A model generated the notes under the pieces. It made no database searches. It saw only the letters and a list, made by a program, of their open reading frames with translations, and was not told the origin of the DNA. DNA of 57,346 nt from assembly GCA_025350685.1 (NCBI GenBank), contig JANXXK010000175.1, positions 1-57,346 of the forward strand. The letters run 5' to 3'. Both the position numbers and the translations under genes were made by a program. How positions within the stretch are numbered: position 1 is the first letter of the stretch; every line of letters starts with the position of its first letter. This document shows, in pieces, positions 1-7,987 of this stretch. Origin of the DNA: Alphaproteobacteria bacterium. Its GTDB lineage: Bacteria > Pseudomonadota > Alphaproteobacteria > Caulobacterales > Caulobacteraceae.

Positions 1-508
1 CGAGGCCCTTGCGCTCGACGTCCCAACCCCGATCGCGCAGCAGGGCGTGCCGCGCGGCGGCCAGACACGTCATGTGCGCCATCTGGGTTCCGGTGACGAA
101 ACCGACGCTGGTCTCCGCCGGGAAGTCGAAAATCTCCCGCAGCCACCCTGCGGCGACCTCCTCGACGACCGATGCCGCGGGGCCGCAGGCGTGGATGCCG
201 GCATTCTGATCCCAGGCGGTGGTCAGCCAGTCCGCCGCCATCGCCGCCGGTGAACCGCCGCCGATGACCCAGGCGAAGAACCGGCCGCTCTGCGATCCCA
301 GGATGCCGCCGGCCGTGTCGGCGACCAGCTCGTCGATCACCTGGACAGCCGGCAGTCCGCGCTCGGCAAGCGGCTTGGCGAGCCGCGCGCGCATCTCAGC
401 CACGGTGGCCGTGGTCGCCACACCGCGCTCATTCAACCCATCCAACCAGGCGAAGGCGTGTTGGGCGGCGCGTTCCAGCGCGGCGCGGTCGGTCGGGTCG
501 ATCGGCAT
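1..508 (-). CDS. PLP-dependent group II decarboxylase, N-terminal part (runs off the window)
   Basis: The first 169 residues of a pyridoxal-phosphate-dependent decarboxylase of the aromatic-L-amino-acid/glutamate decarboxylase family are read on the minus strand; the catalytic lysine region lies outside the window. Visible family features are the N-terminal helical segment, the substrate-side stretch GRFFAWVIGGGSPAAMAADW, and the GFVTGTQMAHMTCLAAARHA segment that lies near the cofactor phosphate in this family. The start at 508 is chosen because GGAGG lies six bases upstream of the ATG. The substrate cannot be told from this part: these enzymes act on aromatic amino acids, glutamate or aspartate. 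It is divergent from the EVE-domain gene. The family call is fairly secure, the specificity unknown. Confidence 0.8.
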   Translation of the reverse strand, partial: MPIDPTDRAALERAAQHAFAWLDGLNERGVATTATVAEMRARLAKPLAERGLPAVQVIDELVADTAGGILGSQSGRFFAWVIGGGSPAAMAADWLTTAWDQNAGIHACGPAASVVEEVAAGWLREIFDFPAETSVGFVTGTQMAHMTCLAAARHALLRDRGWDVERKGL

Positions 509-654
509 CTAGATCCTCCGGTGCGCGGAATCGATGGAGCGTGGGCCGTAAGGTCAAGCCCCGGCGTGGCGGTTTTCGGCCGCCGCACCAGTTGCCAATC
601 GGCCTGCCGCATGGTCCCTCAGCACCCTTGGCATTGGCGCTGCTGGAGATAGGC

Positions 655-1062
655 ATGGCCCACTGGCTGGTGAAGTCGGAGCCCAACAAATACAGCTTCG
701 AAGACCTGCAGAGGGACGGGAAGACCGTCTGGGACGGGGTGCGTAACAACACCGCCGCCCTGCACCTGAAGGCCATGAAGGTCGGCGACGAGGCGCTCTA
801 CTACCACTCGCAGGAAGGGCTGGAGGTGGTCGGGATCGCCAAGGTGGTGCGCGAGGCCTTCGTCGACCCCACCGATCAGGCGGGCCGCTTCGTCGCCGTG
901 GAATTCGCGCCGGTGCGGCCCTTGAAGACCCCCGTCACCCTGGCCCGGATGAAGGCCGAGCCGGGGCTCGCCAACATGGCCATGCTGCGGCTCTTCCGCC
1001 TGTCAGTCTCGCCGGTCACCGACGACGAGTGGGCGACAATCCTGAAGATCGCCGGTGGCTAA
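655..1062 (+). CDS. EVE domain-containing protein
   Basis: This 135-residue protein is a single EVE domain of the PUA-like fold, the usual length for the bacterial family related to human THYN1. The diagnostic opening MAHWLVKSEPNKYSFEDL and the WDGVRNNTAALHLKAMKVGD segment are intact; this region forms the pocket that recognises modified bases in studied EVE/YTH relatives. The likely role is binding a modified nucleotide in DNA or RNA, but the ligand is unknown for this group. The start at 655 is chosen over an open frame reaching back to 541 because homologues begin MAxWLxKSEP and a GGAG lies just upstream. It stands alone, 68 bases before the sulfotransferase gene. Confidence 0.92.
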   Translation: MAHWLVKSEPNKYSFEDLQRDGKTVWDGVRNNTAALHLKAMKVGDEALYYHSQEGLEVVGIAKVVREAFVDPTDQAGRFVAVEFAPVRPLKTPVTLARMKAEPGLANMAMLRLFRLSVSPVTDDEWATILKIAGG

Positions 1063-1130
1063 CCGGATCGGCGAACGCCGTTGTCGCCTCGCGGGCAGCG
1101 TGTAACTCTGCCGCCTGGGGAGATAACATA

Positions 1131-2105
1131 ATGACGAAGCTCGAACGCGCACCGACGCGCGAGGTCCGCACGCCGGTCATGGAAAGCAACCGCTGGGACG
1201 GCCTGACGATCCGGCCCGATGACATCGTCATCGCCACCTATCCCAAGGTCGGCACCACCTGGACCCAGCGCATCGTCGACCTGCTGGTCTTTCAGGACCC
1301 GGCGCCGCGGCCGATCATGGATACTTCGGTCTGGCTCGACTCGCGGCTGTTCGCGGCGGCTGAAGACGATCTCGCGACGCTCGAAGCCCAGACGCACCGG
1401 CGGTTCATCAAGAGCCACCTGCCCTTCGACGCCCTGCCGGTCTACGACACGGTCAAATACATCCACGTGGCCCGTGACGGGCGCGACGCCTTCATGTCCT
1501 GGCACAACCACGTGCTGGGCTTCACGCCCGAGATGAAGATGAAGTTTGGCCAGAACATCATGGCTGACCCGGCGCTGCACTTCATGCTGGCTGCGGGACC
1601 GCCCCCGCAGACGCCGGAGGACCCGCAGGAGTTCTTCCAAGGCTGGATCGCCCAGGCCGAGGCCGAGCCTGCGACCGGGCCCGGCGCCAACCTATCCTAC
1701 TTCGATTTCGAGAACGCCTACTGGGCCGAACGGGGGCGCAAGAACCTGCTGTTCGTGCACTACAACGACCTCAAGGCCGACCTTGCCGGCGAGATGGCGC
1801 GCATCTCGGAATTCCTGGAGATCGACACCCCGGCGGAGCGGCTGCCGAAGCTGGCCGCCGCGGCCAGTTTCGAGGCGATGAAGTCCAGCGGCGAGGCCCT
1901 GCTGCCGAAGATCGGCGAGCACTTCGACCACGGCGCGAAGCGTTTCCTCAACAAGGGTGTCAACGGTCGCTGGCGCGACGTGCTGACCGATGCCGACCTC
2001 GCCCGCTACGAGGCGGTGTTCCGGCGCAAGGTCTCGCCGGCCTGCGCCGACTGGTTGGAGAACGGAAAGGCCGGCGCAGGTGACCCGCGGACCGCCGCGG
2101 ACTAA
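1131..2105 (+). CDS. Sulfotransferase domain protein
   Basis: This 324-residue cytosolic-type sulfotransferase should transfer sulfate from PAPS to a hydroxyl or amine of an unknown acceptor. The PAPS 5'-phosphosulfate loop is seen as YPKVGTTWTQRI (the family usually has YPKSGTTW) near residue 37. A catalytic-type histidine lies in RRFIKSHLPFD, the 3'-phosphate site in VARDGRDAFMSW, and the C-terminal RxGxxGxW-like motif in FLNKGVNGRWRDVL. The start ATG follows GGGGAG; an upstream open stretch from 1029 overlaps the EVE gene and is not used. It converges with the M23 peptidase gene with nine bases between. The family is secure; the acceptor is unknown. Confidence 0.9.
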   Translation: MTKLERAPTREVRTPVMESNRWDGLTIRPDDIVIATYPKVGTTWTQRIVDLLVFQDPAPRPIMDTSVWLDSRLFAAAEDDLATLEAQTHRRFIKSHLPFDALPVYDTVKYIHVARDGRDAFMSWHNHVLGFTPEMKMKFGQNIMADPALHFMLAAGPPPQTPEDPQEFFQGWIAQAEAEPATGPGANLSYFDFENAYWAERGRKNLLFVHYNDLKADLAGEMARISEFLEIDTPAERLPKLAAAASFEAMKSSGEALLPKIGEHFDHGAKRFLNKGVNGRWRDVLTDADLARYEAVFRRKVSPACADWLENGKAGAGDPRTAAD

Positions 2106-2114
2106 TCGTCGAGA

Positions 2115-3281
2115 TCAGTGGGTGACGACGATGTCGCCTGCCTGGATCGCCCGCGGCCCGTCGGCATAGGGCAGTTCGACGTTGGTGAAGGCCAGCGGAA
2201 TGCCGGCGCAATGCAGTGCGCTCGGCCCATCGCAGACCTGGAAGTGAAGGTGCGGCTCGGTGGCGTTGCCCGAGGCGCCCAGCCGCCCGACGCGAGCGCC
2301 GGCCTTCAGATGGTCGCCGACCTTCACCGGGATACTGCCGGGCTGAAGGTGGGCGTAGAGCGAATATTCGCCGTCGCCGTGGTCGATCAGCACCGCGTTG
2401 CCGCCGATCGCCCGGTCGCCCCGCTTCAGCAGTTTCATCTGCAGCGCGCCCATCCGGTCGCCGTAGGCGTCGAAGCTTTCCCCGACACGCCGCAGGATCT
2501 CAGGCGTCTCCGGCTGGTCGGCGACCACCTCGACGACCACACCCTCGCCGGCGGCCAACACCGGCGCGCCATAGGCGTAGTAGTCGGTGAGCTTCTGGCC
2601 CTCGCCACGGAACGACTTGTCGTCGGCCCCGATGGCCGCAATGTCGAAGGCGAAAGCCTCTGGCAGGGCCCAGCGGTGACCGCCGTGCGGCGTGCCGGAG
2701 ACGACCACAGCCCAGCGACCCTGCAACGGGAAGCGCAGCGGCGTCTTCACGCTTGCCGAGCTGACCGGGATCGACACTGAAGCGGTCTCGGTCTGGCCGG
2801 CGCGGGTCGCATGCGCGGTGATCCGCAGTTCGTCGCGCGAGCCCTTCCAGCCGAAGGTCTGGTTGGCGATCAGGCCGACGGTCCCGCCTGCCAGGCTGTC
2901 GGTCGACGACAGCCTGGGATGATCGCCCATGAGCTTGCCGTCGCAGAACTGGAACGGGAACATGCCCGCCTGCAGCTGGGCAGCCGACCCGCCCTTCACC
3001 GCCGTCTTCAGCGCCCCGCCGGACAGCCGGCGGCTATCCACCGCCACACCCTTGTCGAGCAGCTCGAAGGTGACCTCGGTGAGGTCTGCGGCGGCCTCGC
3101 CGCGGTTGATCAGCGCCAGGTCGGGCACGACCAGCGACTGGAACCGCGTCCCCGGCACCAGCGGATAGGCGTAGAGCGTCCTGGCCGGGCAGAGCCTGGC
3201 CTCCAGCGCGGGTTCCGCGGTCGCCGCGCCGGCGCTCATCGCGAGCAAGACAAGGCCAAAGAACGCTGATTTCGGTTGCAT
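2115..3281 (-). CDS. Secreted M23 family metallopeptidase
   Basis: This 388-residue protein has a clear signal peptide (KSAFFGLVLLAMSAGAATAE), so it acts in the periplasm. The C-terminal LytM/M23 domain is seen in GNAVLIDHGDGEYSLYAHL and in PHLHFQVCD, which carries the HxH zinc site. The first zinc-ligand region is the variant HRWALPEAFAFDI, with histidine and aspartate further apart than in HxxxD; this spacing occurs in some M23 subgroups. A roughly 200-residue N-terminal region that I do not recognise precedes it. The usual role is cleaving peptidoglycan cross-links, or acting as a non-catalytic activator when ligands are lost; the ligands appear present. The start has GGAGG upstream. Confidence 0.88.
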   Translation of the reverse strand: MQPKSAFFGLVLLAMSAGAATAEPALEARLCPARTLYAYPLVPGTRFQSLVVPDLALINRGEAAADLTEVTFELLDKGVAVDSRRLSGGALKTAVKGGSAAQLQAGMFPFQFCDGKLMGDHPRLSSTDSLAGGTVGLIANQTFGWKGSRDELRITAHATRAGQTETASVSIPVSSASVKTPLRFPLQGRWAVVVSGTPHGGHRWALPEAFAFDIAAIGADDKSFRGEGQKLTDYYAYGAPVLAAGEGVVVEVVADQPETPEILRRVGESFDAYGDRMGALQMKLLKRGDRAIGGNAVLIDHGDGEYSLYAHLQPGSIPVKVGDHLKAGARVGRLGASGNATEPHLHFQVCDGPSALHCAGIPLAFTNVELPYADGPRAIQAGDIVVTH

Positions 3282-3346
3282 GGTCGCCTCCAGGGCGCGC
3301 CGTAAACCCTACGCCGCCGCCGCTGGCGAGTTAAATCGCGGCAACC

Positions 3347-3754
3347 TCAGCCTTGCGCCGCCTCGATGGTCATTTGGGTCTGGGTGACCAGGGCCATCAG
3401 CTTGCCCTGGTCGTTGGTGATCCGCGTCTGCCAGACGCTGGAGCGGCGGCCGATGTGCAGCGGCGTCGCCTCGCCGGTCACCGTCGAGCCCACCGGCGCG
3501 CCCCGGAAGAAGTTGGTCTTGCTCTCCAGCGTCGTGGTGCGCGTGCCGGGCGCGAGGTTCAGCACCCCGCCCACGGCGCCCAGGGCGTCGGCAAGCGCCA
3601 TGTAGGCGCCGCCGTGCAGAATACCGCCCGAGGTGCAGAGATCCTCGCGCACCACCATCGCACCGACCACCCGGGTCTTCTCCCGTACGGTCAGCTGCAC
3701 GCCCATCAGGTCGGAAAAGGGCATGCCGGTAAGGGTGGGTTGCGCCTGGGCCAT
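3347..3754 (-). CDS. PaaI-type hotdog thioesterase
   Basis: This 135-residue single-domain hotdog-fold protein of the PaaI/4HBT family should hydrolyse an acyl-CoA thioester. The hallmark is GGILHGGAYMALADALGAV, covering the HGG turn and the central helix, followed by the strands TTTLESKTNFFRGAPVG and VWQTRITNDQGKLMALVTQT. The catalytic acidic residue of PaaI proteins lies in the central helix and an aspartate is there. The substrate cannot be inferred from the neighbours, an M23 peptidase and the divergent asd gene. Length and motif spacing are normal. Confidence 0.88.
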   Translation of the reverse strand: MAQAQPTLTGMPFSDLMGVQLTVREKTRVVGAMVVREDLCTSGGILHGGAYMALADALGAVGGVLNLAPGTRTTTLESKTNFFRGAPVGSTVTGEATPLHIGRRSSVWQTRITNDQGKLMALVTQTQMTIEAAQG

Positions 3755-3851
3755 GTGGGTTCCGTTTCTCGCCGCGGATGGGGTTGCGAAACGCGAGCCT
3801 AGCGGCCATCTGAACCGTTCTGCAAAGCTTACAGGTCACGCTCGTCTTGCC

Positions 3852-3885
3852 TGAGAGGGTCTCAAGGCGTAGGGGACGCACCCTC
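3852..3885 (+). promoter_or_regulatory. Two overlapping hairpins in the asd leader
   Basis: Two stems share bases 3855-3860. The first pairs TGAGA (3852-3856) with TCTCA (3860-3864). The second pairs GAGGGT (3855-3860) with ACCCTC (3880-3885) and continues inward as GCGT/ACGC (3867-3870 with 3876-3879). They cannot form together. The ribosome site CGGGAG at 3891 follows directly. This may be a regulatory switch or a coincidence of GC-rich sequence. Confidence 0.35.
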
Positions 3886-3903
3886 AATAGCGGGAGAATT
3901 GCG

Positions 3904-4935
3904 ATGGGTTACCGGGTGGCCGTCGTCGGCGCCACGGGCAACGTGGGCCGTGAGATGCTGAACATCCTCGAGGAAGTGAACTTCCCCGTGGAGAAGATTC
4001 ACGCGATCGCGTCGCGCAAATCCATCGGCGTCGAAGTCAATTTCGGCGACAGGATCATCAAGTGCGAGGACATCGCACAGTTCGACTTCTCGAGCGTCGA
4101 CGTCGTGCTGATGAGCGTCTCGGGCGACTTCTCCCGCGAATGGTCGCCGAAGATCGCCGCCACGGGCGCGATCGTCATCGACAATTCCTCGGCGTTCCGG
4201 ATGGACCCCGACGTGCCGCTGATCGTGCCGGAAGTGAACCCCGACGACGTCGAGTGGGCGAACAAGAAGAACATCATCGCCAATCCCAACTGCTCCACCG
4301 CCCAGCTGGTGGTGGCGCTGAAGCCGCTGCACGATCGGGCGCGGATCAAGCGGGTTGTGGTCTCGACCTACCAGTCGGTCTCCGGGGCCGGCAAGGAAGG
4401 CATGGACGAGCTGTTCGACCAGACCAAGAACGTCTTCGTTCTCGGCGCGACCCCGCCGAACAAGTTCCCCAAGCAGATCGCCTTCAACGTCATCCCCTTC
4501 ATCGGCGCCTTCAAGGACGACGGCTACACCGACGAAGAACAGAAGATGTGGAACGAGACCCACAAGATGCTCGATCCGGACATCGCGCTGACGGTCACCT
4601 GCGTGCGCGTGCCGGTGATGGTCGGCCACTCCGAGGCGGTGAACATCGAGTTCCACGAGCATCTCGATGAGGACGAGGCGCGCGACATCCTGCGCGAGAG
4701 CCCCGGCCTGATCGTCATAGATAAGCGCGATCCCACCGGCTACATGACGCCGAAGGAGGCTCAGGGCGAGTTCGCGGTCTTCGTCAGCCGCATCCGCAAC
4801 GACCCGACCGTCGAGCACGGGCTCAACATCTGGGTCGTCGCCGACAATCTGCGAAAAGGCGCCGCCCTCAACGCCGTGCAGATCGCCGAGCTCCTCCACG
4901 AGCGCGGCCTGATCCGCCAGAAGGCGCTCGCCTAA
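3904..4935 (+). CDS. asd: Aspartate-semialdehyde dehydrogenase
   Basis: The enzyme reduces aspartyl-4-phosphate to aspartate-4-semialdehyde with NADPH, the branch-point step to lysine/diaminopimelate, threonine and methionine. It is 343 residues, normal for the family. The N-terminal Rossmann motif is VAVVGATGNVGREML, the nucleophile cysteine lies in NPNCSTAQLVVALKPLH, and the proton-relay histidine in VMVGHSEAVNIEF. I place the start at 3904 because the family begins at GYRVAVVGATG and CGGGAG precedes it; the frame stays open to 3847, but those residues do not look like family sequence. rarD follows four bases after the stop. Confidence 0.97.
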   Translation: MGYRVAVVGATGNVGREMLNILEEVNFPVEKIHAIASRKSIGVEVNFGDRIIKCEDIAQFDFSSVDVVLMSVSGDFSREWSPKIAATGAIVIDNSSAFRMDPDVPLIVPEVNPDDVEWANKKNIIANPNCSTAQLVVALKPLHDRARIKRVVVSTYQSVSGAGKEGMDELFDQTKNVFVLGATPPNKFPKQIAFNVIPFIGAFKDDGYTDEEQKMWNETHKMLDPDIALTVTCVRVPVMVGHSEAVNIEFHEHLDEDEARDILRESPGLIVIDKRDPTGYMTPKEAQGEFAVFVSRIRNDPTVEHGLNIWVVADNLRKGAALNAVQIAELLHERGLIRQKALA

Positions 4936-4939
4936 GGCC

Positions 4940-5860
4940 ATGTCGTCCTCGCCTACGCCCGGCGACTCCCGCCTGGCGCTGGCCGCGGGGATCGGCTGCT
5001 ACCTTTTGTGGGGATTCCTTCCCCTGGTGTTCCAGGCGATGGAACGGCTGGGCATCTCCTCGTGGGAGATCCTGTCCAACCGAACCGTGTGGGCCGTGCC
5101 CGTCGCGCTGGCGTTCGTGTTGATCGCGCGCCAGGGCGGCGAGGTTCTGAGCGCCATCCGCAATCCGCGGACCATGGCCTGGCTCACGCTCTCGGCCCTG
5201 CTGATCGCCACCAACTGGGCGATCTACATCTGGGCGGTGAACTCGGGCCGGGTGCTGGAGACCAGCCTCGGCTACTACATCATTCCGCTGCTCGCCATGG
5301 CGGCCGGCGCGCTGATCTTCCACGAACGCATCAACCGTATAGGGGCGTTCGCCATCGCCCTGGCCGGTGTGGGCGTCGCGTTGCAGGCGCTGGCGCTTGG
5401 ACGCCTGCCGCTGATCTCGTTGGCCCTGGCGCTCAGCTTCGGCCTCTACGGCATCGTGCGCAAACGCGTGGCGGCGTCGGCCCAGACAGGCCTGCTGATC
5501 GAATGCTTGCTCCTGGCCGGACCTGGCGCAGCCTATGTGCTGTGGCTGCACGCCGGGCATGGCGGCCACTTCGGCGCGAACCTCCCGGCCACCGGCTGGC
5601 TGCTCGCCTGCGGACCGGTGACCGCCGTGCCGTTGATGCTCTTCTCCTGGGCGGCTCGCCGCATCCCACTGTCGTTCATGGGCTTCCTGCAGTTCATCGG
5701 GCCGACGATCGGGTTCGTCATCGGGGTCGCCCAAGGCGAGGCGTTCACGCCACTGCGCGCGGCCTCGTTCGTGTTCATCTGGGGCGGGGCCTCGGTGTTT
5801 GCCTATGGCGCCTGGCGGCGGACCCGCCTGATCGTCCGGCCGCCCGTCGCGGCGGAATGA
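4940..5860 (+). CDS. rarD: RarD-type EamA transporter
   Basis: This is a 306-residue inner-membrane protein of the drug/metabolite transporter superfamily with about ten hydrophobic segments. It matches RarD, which opens with a segment like CYLLWGFLPLVFQAM followed by SSWEILSNRTVWAVPVALAF. The second half repeats the fold (ARRIPLSFMGFLQFIGPTIGFVIGV). E. coli RarD was named after chloramphenicol sensitivity; its substrate is not established. The gene starts four bases after asd, so co-transcription is likely, but no functional link to asd is evident. Confidence 0.92.
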   Translation: MSSSPTPGDSRLALAAGIGCYLLWGFLPLVFQAMERLGISSWEILSNRTVWAVPVALAFVLIARQGGEVLSAIRNPRTMAWLTLSALLIATNWAIYIWAVNSGRVLETSLGYYIIPLLAMAAGALIFHERINRIGAFAIALAGVGVALQALALGRLPLISLALALSFGLYGIVRKRVAASAQTGLLIECLLLAGPGAAYVLWLHAGHGGHFGANLPATGWLLACGPVTAVPLMLFSWAARRIPLSFMGFLQFIGPTIGFVIGVAQGEAFTPLRAASFVFIWGGASVFAYGAWRRTRLIVRPPVAAE

Positions 5861-5965
5861 CCAAAGCTTAACTGGCGCCGAAGCCCATGCGGTTCCTGAT
5901 TTGCACCCGCGGCCGCGGCGAGGCGGTGATCCAGGGCAAGGGCTGACGCCGCCCAAAACGGTTGC

Positions 5966-5994
5966 GGGAATAAACCCGCCCACCCGCGCGTCTT
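5966..5994 (+). promoter_or_regulatory. Putative ECF sigma promoter of the phosphoesterase-cupredoxin-sigma operon
   Basis: A GGGAATAA element (5966-5973) and a CGTCTT element (5989-5994) lie 15 bases apart, 26 bases before the metallophosphoesterase ATG. The layout is that of an alphaproteobacterial ECF promoter (a GGAAT-type -35 with a CGTC-type -10). Since the operon encodes its own ECF sigma factor and anti-sigma factor, autoregulation is the natural inference. Confidence 0.6.
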
Positions 5995-6020
5995 GTCCGG
6001 CGAAACCCGGAGACAAGACG

Positions 6021-6950
6021 ATGCAGGACCGACCCCACAGGCGCCGTTTCATCGAATGCATGGGGTGGGCCGGTACCGGTCTGCTGTGGACTGCAGGTGG
6101 CGGGGTGATGAGCTCGATCACCCTCGACCGGGCGGCCGCGGCCGCCAAGAAGACCGGCGTGAAGCCGTTCAGCTTCCTGCAGGTGTCCGACAGTCACATC
6201 GGCTTCACCAAGGACCCCAATCCCGACGCGCGAGCGACCTTCCGCGAGGCGGTGGCGAAGATCAGGGCCATGCCTGACAAGCCGGATTTCATCATCCACA
6301 CCGGCGACATCACCCAGCTCTCCAAGCCCCAGGAGTTCGACGACGCGGACCAGATTCTGAAGGAGGCCGGCCTCACCGTCTTCCACGTCCCCGGCGAGCA
6401 CGACATGCTCGATGAGGGGGGCGGCAAGGCCTACCTCGACCGCTATGGCGCCGGAACGCTCGGCGACGGCTGGTACAGCTTCGACCACAACGGCGTGCAC
6501 TTCGTCGGCCTGATCAACGTCAAGGCGCTGAAGGCGGGCGGCATGGGCTCGTTCGGCCAGCCGCAGCTCGACTGGTTGAAGGCCGACCTGGCCGGCCATT
6601 CGGCCTCGACGCCGATCGTGGTCTTCACCCACGTGCCCATGTGGACGATCTACGAGAAGTGGGGCTGGGGCACCGACGACGCGACCCAGGCGCTGTCCAT
6701 GCTCGCCCGCTTTGGCTCGGTGACCGTGCTCAACGGCCACATCCATCAGGTGATCCAGAAGGTGGAGGGCAATGTCGCCTTCCACACCGCCCGCTCCACG
6801 GCCTTCCCCCAGCCCGCACCCGGACAAGGCCCCGCGCCCGGCCCGATGAAGGCGCCGGCGGGCGACCTGCACGCGGCGCTGGGCGTCCGCACCGTGAGTG
6901 TCGTGCGCGGCACGGGCCCGCTCGCCGTCGTCGACGCGACCCTCGGCTAG
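6021..6950 (+). CDS. Exported calcineurin-like metallophosphoesterase
   Basis: This 309-residue protein has a Tat-like leader: RRRFIE followed by a hydrophobic stretch and a likely cleavage region near residue 35. The five metallophosphoesterase blocks are visible: DSHIG, HTGDIT, PGEHD, FTHVPMW and NGHIHQ. The third block is PGEHD where the family usually has GNHD, so the asparagine is replaced by glutamate. It should hydrolyse a phosphoester outside the cytoplasm; the substrate is unknown. It heads an apparent four-gene operon with a cupredoxin, an ECF sigma factor and an anti-sigma factor. The start at 6021 is chosen for its fit to the leader and the GGAGA upstream. Confidence 0.88.
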   Translation: MQDRPHRRRFIECMGWAGTGLLWTAGGGVMSSITLDRAAAAAKKTGVKPFSFLQVSDSHIGFTKDPNPDARATFREAVAKIRAMPDKPDFIIHTGDITQLSKPQEFDDADQILKEAGLTVFHVPGEHDMLDEGGGKAYLDRYGAGTLGDGWYSFDHNGVHFVGLINVKALKAGGMGSFGQPQLDWLKADLAGHSASTPIVVFTHVPMWTIYEKWGWGTDDATQALSMLARFGSVTVLNGHIHQVIQKVEGNVAFHTARSTAFPQPAPGQGPAPGPMKAPAGDLHAALGVRTVSVVRGTGPLAVVDATLG

Positions 6951-6977
6951 TCGCCACCCCAGGTTCGAGGGCTTCCA

Positions 6978-7325
6978 ATGTTTCAGACTCTAATCCGCCG
7001 CATCCCGTCCGCGGCGGCGGCTGCCCTTGCAGCCGTGACGCTCGGCGCCGCCGCACCGGCGCCGAGCGTCACACCCAACATCATCACGATCGGCAACTTC
7101 ACCTTCGGCCCGGAGGTGGCGACCGTACCGGTAGGGACCACGCTTACCTGGGTGAACGGCGACGACATCCCCCACACGGTCGTGGCCATAGACAAGTCGT
7201 TCAGGTCGCCGGTGATGGACACCGACGGCCGCTTCTCCTTCACCTTCACCAAGGCCGGGACCTACGAGTATTTCTGCTCGATCCATCCGCATATGACCGG
7301 CAAGGTAGTGGTCCAGGCGCCGTAA
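6978..7325 (+). CDS. Small exported cupredoxin
   Basis: This 115-residue protein has a signal peptide (ending around AAAPAPS) and one cupredoxin domain like amicyanin/plastocyanin. The type-1 copper ligands are all present: histidine in DDIPHTVVA, then cysteine, histidine and methionine in FCSIHPHMTGKVVV. It should be a periplasmic electron carrier or copper-binding protein. It lies 27 bases after the phosphoesterase gene and 26 before the sigma factor gene, so it is probably part of their operon. An unusually strong hairpin lies inside its 5' coding region. Confidence 0.93.
   Translation: MFQTLIRRIPSAAAAALAAVTLGAAAPAPSVTPNIITIGNFTFGPEVATVPVGTTLTWVNGDDIPHTVVAIDKSFRSPVMDTDGRFSFTFTKAGTYEYFCSIHPHMTGKVVVQAP
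7035..7072 (+). repeat. Perfect 16-bp inverted repeat inside the cupredoxin gene
   Basis: GTGACGCTCGGCGCCG (7035-7050) and its exact reverse complement (7057-7072) are separated by six bases. In RNA this would be a very stable hairpin about 60 bases into the coding sequence, covering the codons at the signal-peptide cleavage region. It may affect translation or transcript processing upstream of the sigma factor gene. Confidence 0.7.
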
Positions 7326-7351
7326 GCCCCTTGGCGAGACCGCAACCCGCT

Positions 7352-7987
7352 ATGACCGGCCGCATCCTTCCCTTCGGCCCCAGGTTGGCCCCGCCGCCCG
7401 AGCCCGTGGCGCCGCGCGGCGGCGTGCGTCGCGCGGACGAGGTTGACGAGGAGGGCCTGACCCCCACGGACCACGAGCGGTTCCGCCGCGTGGTGCTGCC
7501 GCATATGGACAGCGCCTACAATTTCGCCCGCTACCTCTGCCGCGACCCGAGCCAGGCCGAGGACCTGGTGCAGGACGCGTTCCTGCGGGCCTTCCGCGGG
7601 TTCCGTGGCTTCCGCGGCGGCGATCCGCGGGCCTGGCTGTTCGCCATCGTCCGTTCTAGCCACCTGACCTGGGCCCGCAGCCAGGGCGGCCAGCGGGTGC
7701 AGCCGTTCCCCGCCGACGTTGAGCAGGCGCCGACCGAGGATGACACGCCGGAGGCGGCCCTGGTGCGCCAGGGCGAGGTGGATATGGTGCGCGGCGCCAT
7801 CGCCGCCCTGCCGGAGCCGTTCCGCGAGACCCTGGTGCTGCGCGAACTCGAGGAGCTCAGCTATCGCGAGATCGCCGAGGCGACCTCGGCCCCGATCGGC
7901 ACGGTGATGTCGCGGCTGGCCCGGGCCCGGCAGATGCTGCTGGCGGCCTTGCCGCCCCTTTTGCCGACTGAGGAACAGCGGCCATGA
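7352..7987 (+). CDS. ECF-family RNA polymerase sigma factor
   Basis: This 211-residue group 4 sigma factor has region 2 (SAYNFARYLCRDPSQAEDLV, then QDAFLRAFRGF) and region 4 (LPEPFRETLVLRELEELSYR, then EIAEATSAPIGTVMSRLARA). A 40-residue N-terminal extension precedes region 2, and a triple FRG repeat (from a nine-base tandem repeat near 7594) sits at the end of region 2. The start at 7352 is the ATG that places region 2 at a normal distance; the frame is open far upstream but in the shadow of other genes. Its stop overlaps the anti-sigma start as ATGA. It probably drives its own operon from the ECF-like promoter at 5966. Confidence 0.93.
   Translation: MTGRILPFGPRLAPPPEPVAPRGGVRRADEVDEEGLTPTDHERFRRVVLPHMDSAYNFARYLCRDPSQAEDLVQDAFLRAFRGFRGFRGGDPRAWLFAIVRSSHLTWARSQGGQRVQPFPADVEQAPTEDDTPEAALVRQGEVDMVRGAIAALPEPFRETLVLRELEELSYREIAEATSAPIGTVMSRLARARQMLLAALPPLLPTEEQRP

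Noticed and set aside
3862-4941. Long open frame (359 codons) antisense to asd
   Set aside because: It is the shadow of a strongly conserved gene in GC-rich DNA, with low-complexity composition (many His, Asp, Val, Gly) and no recognisable domain.
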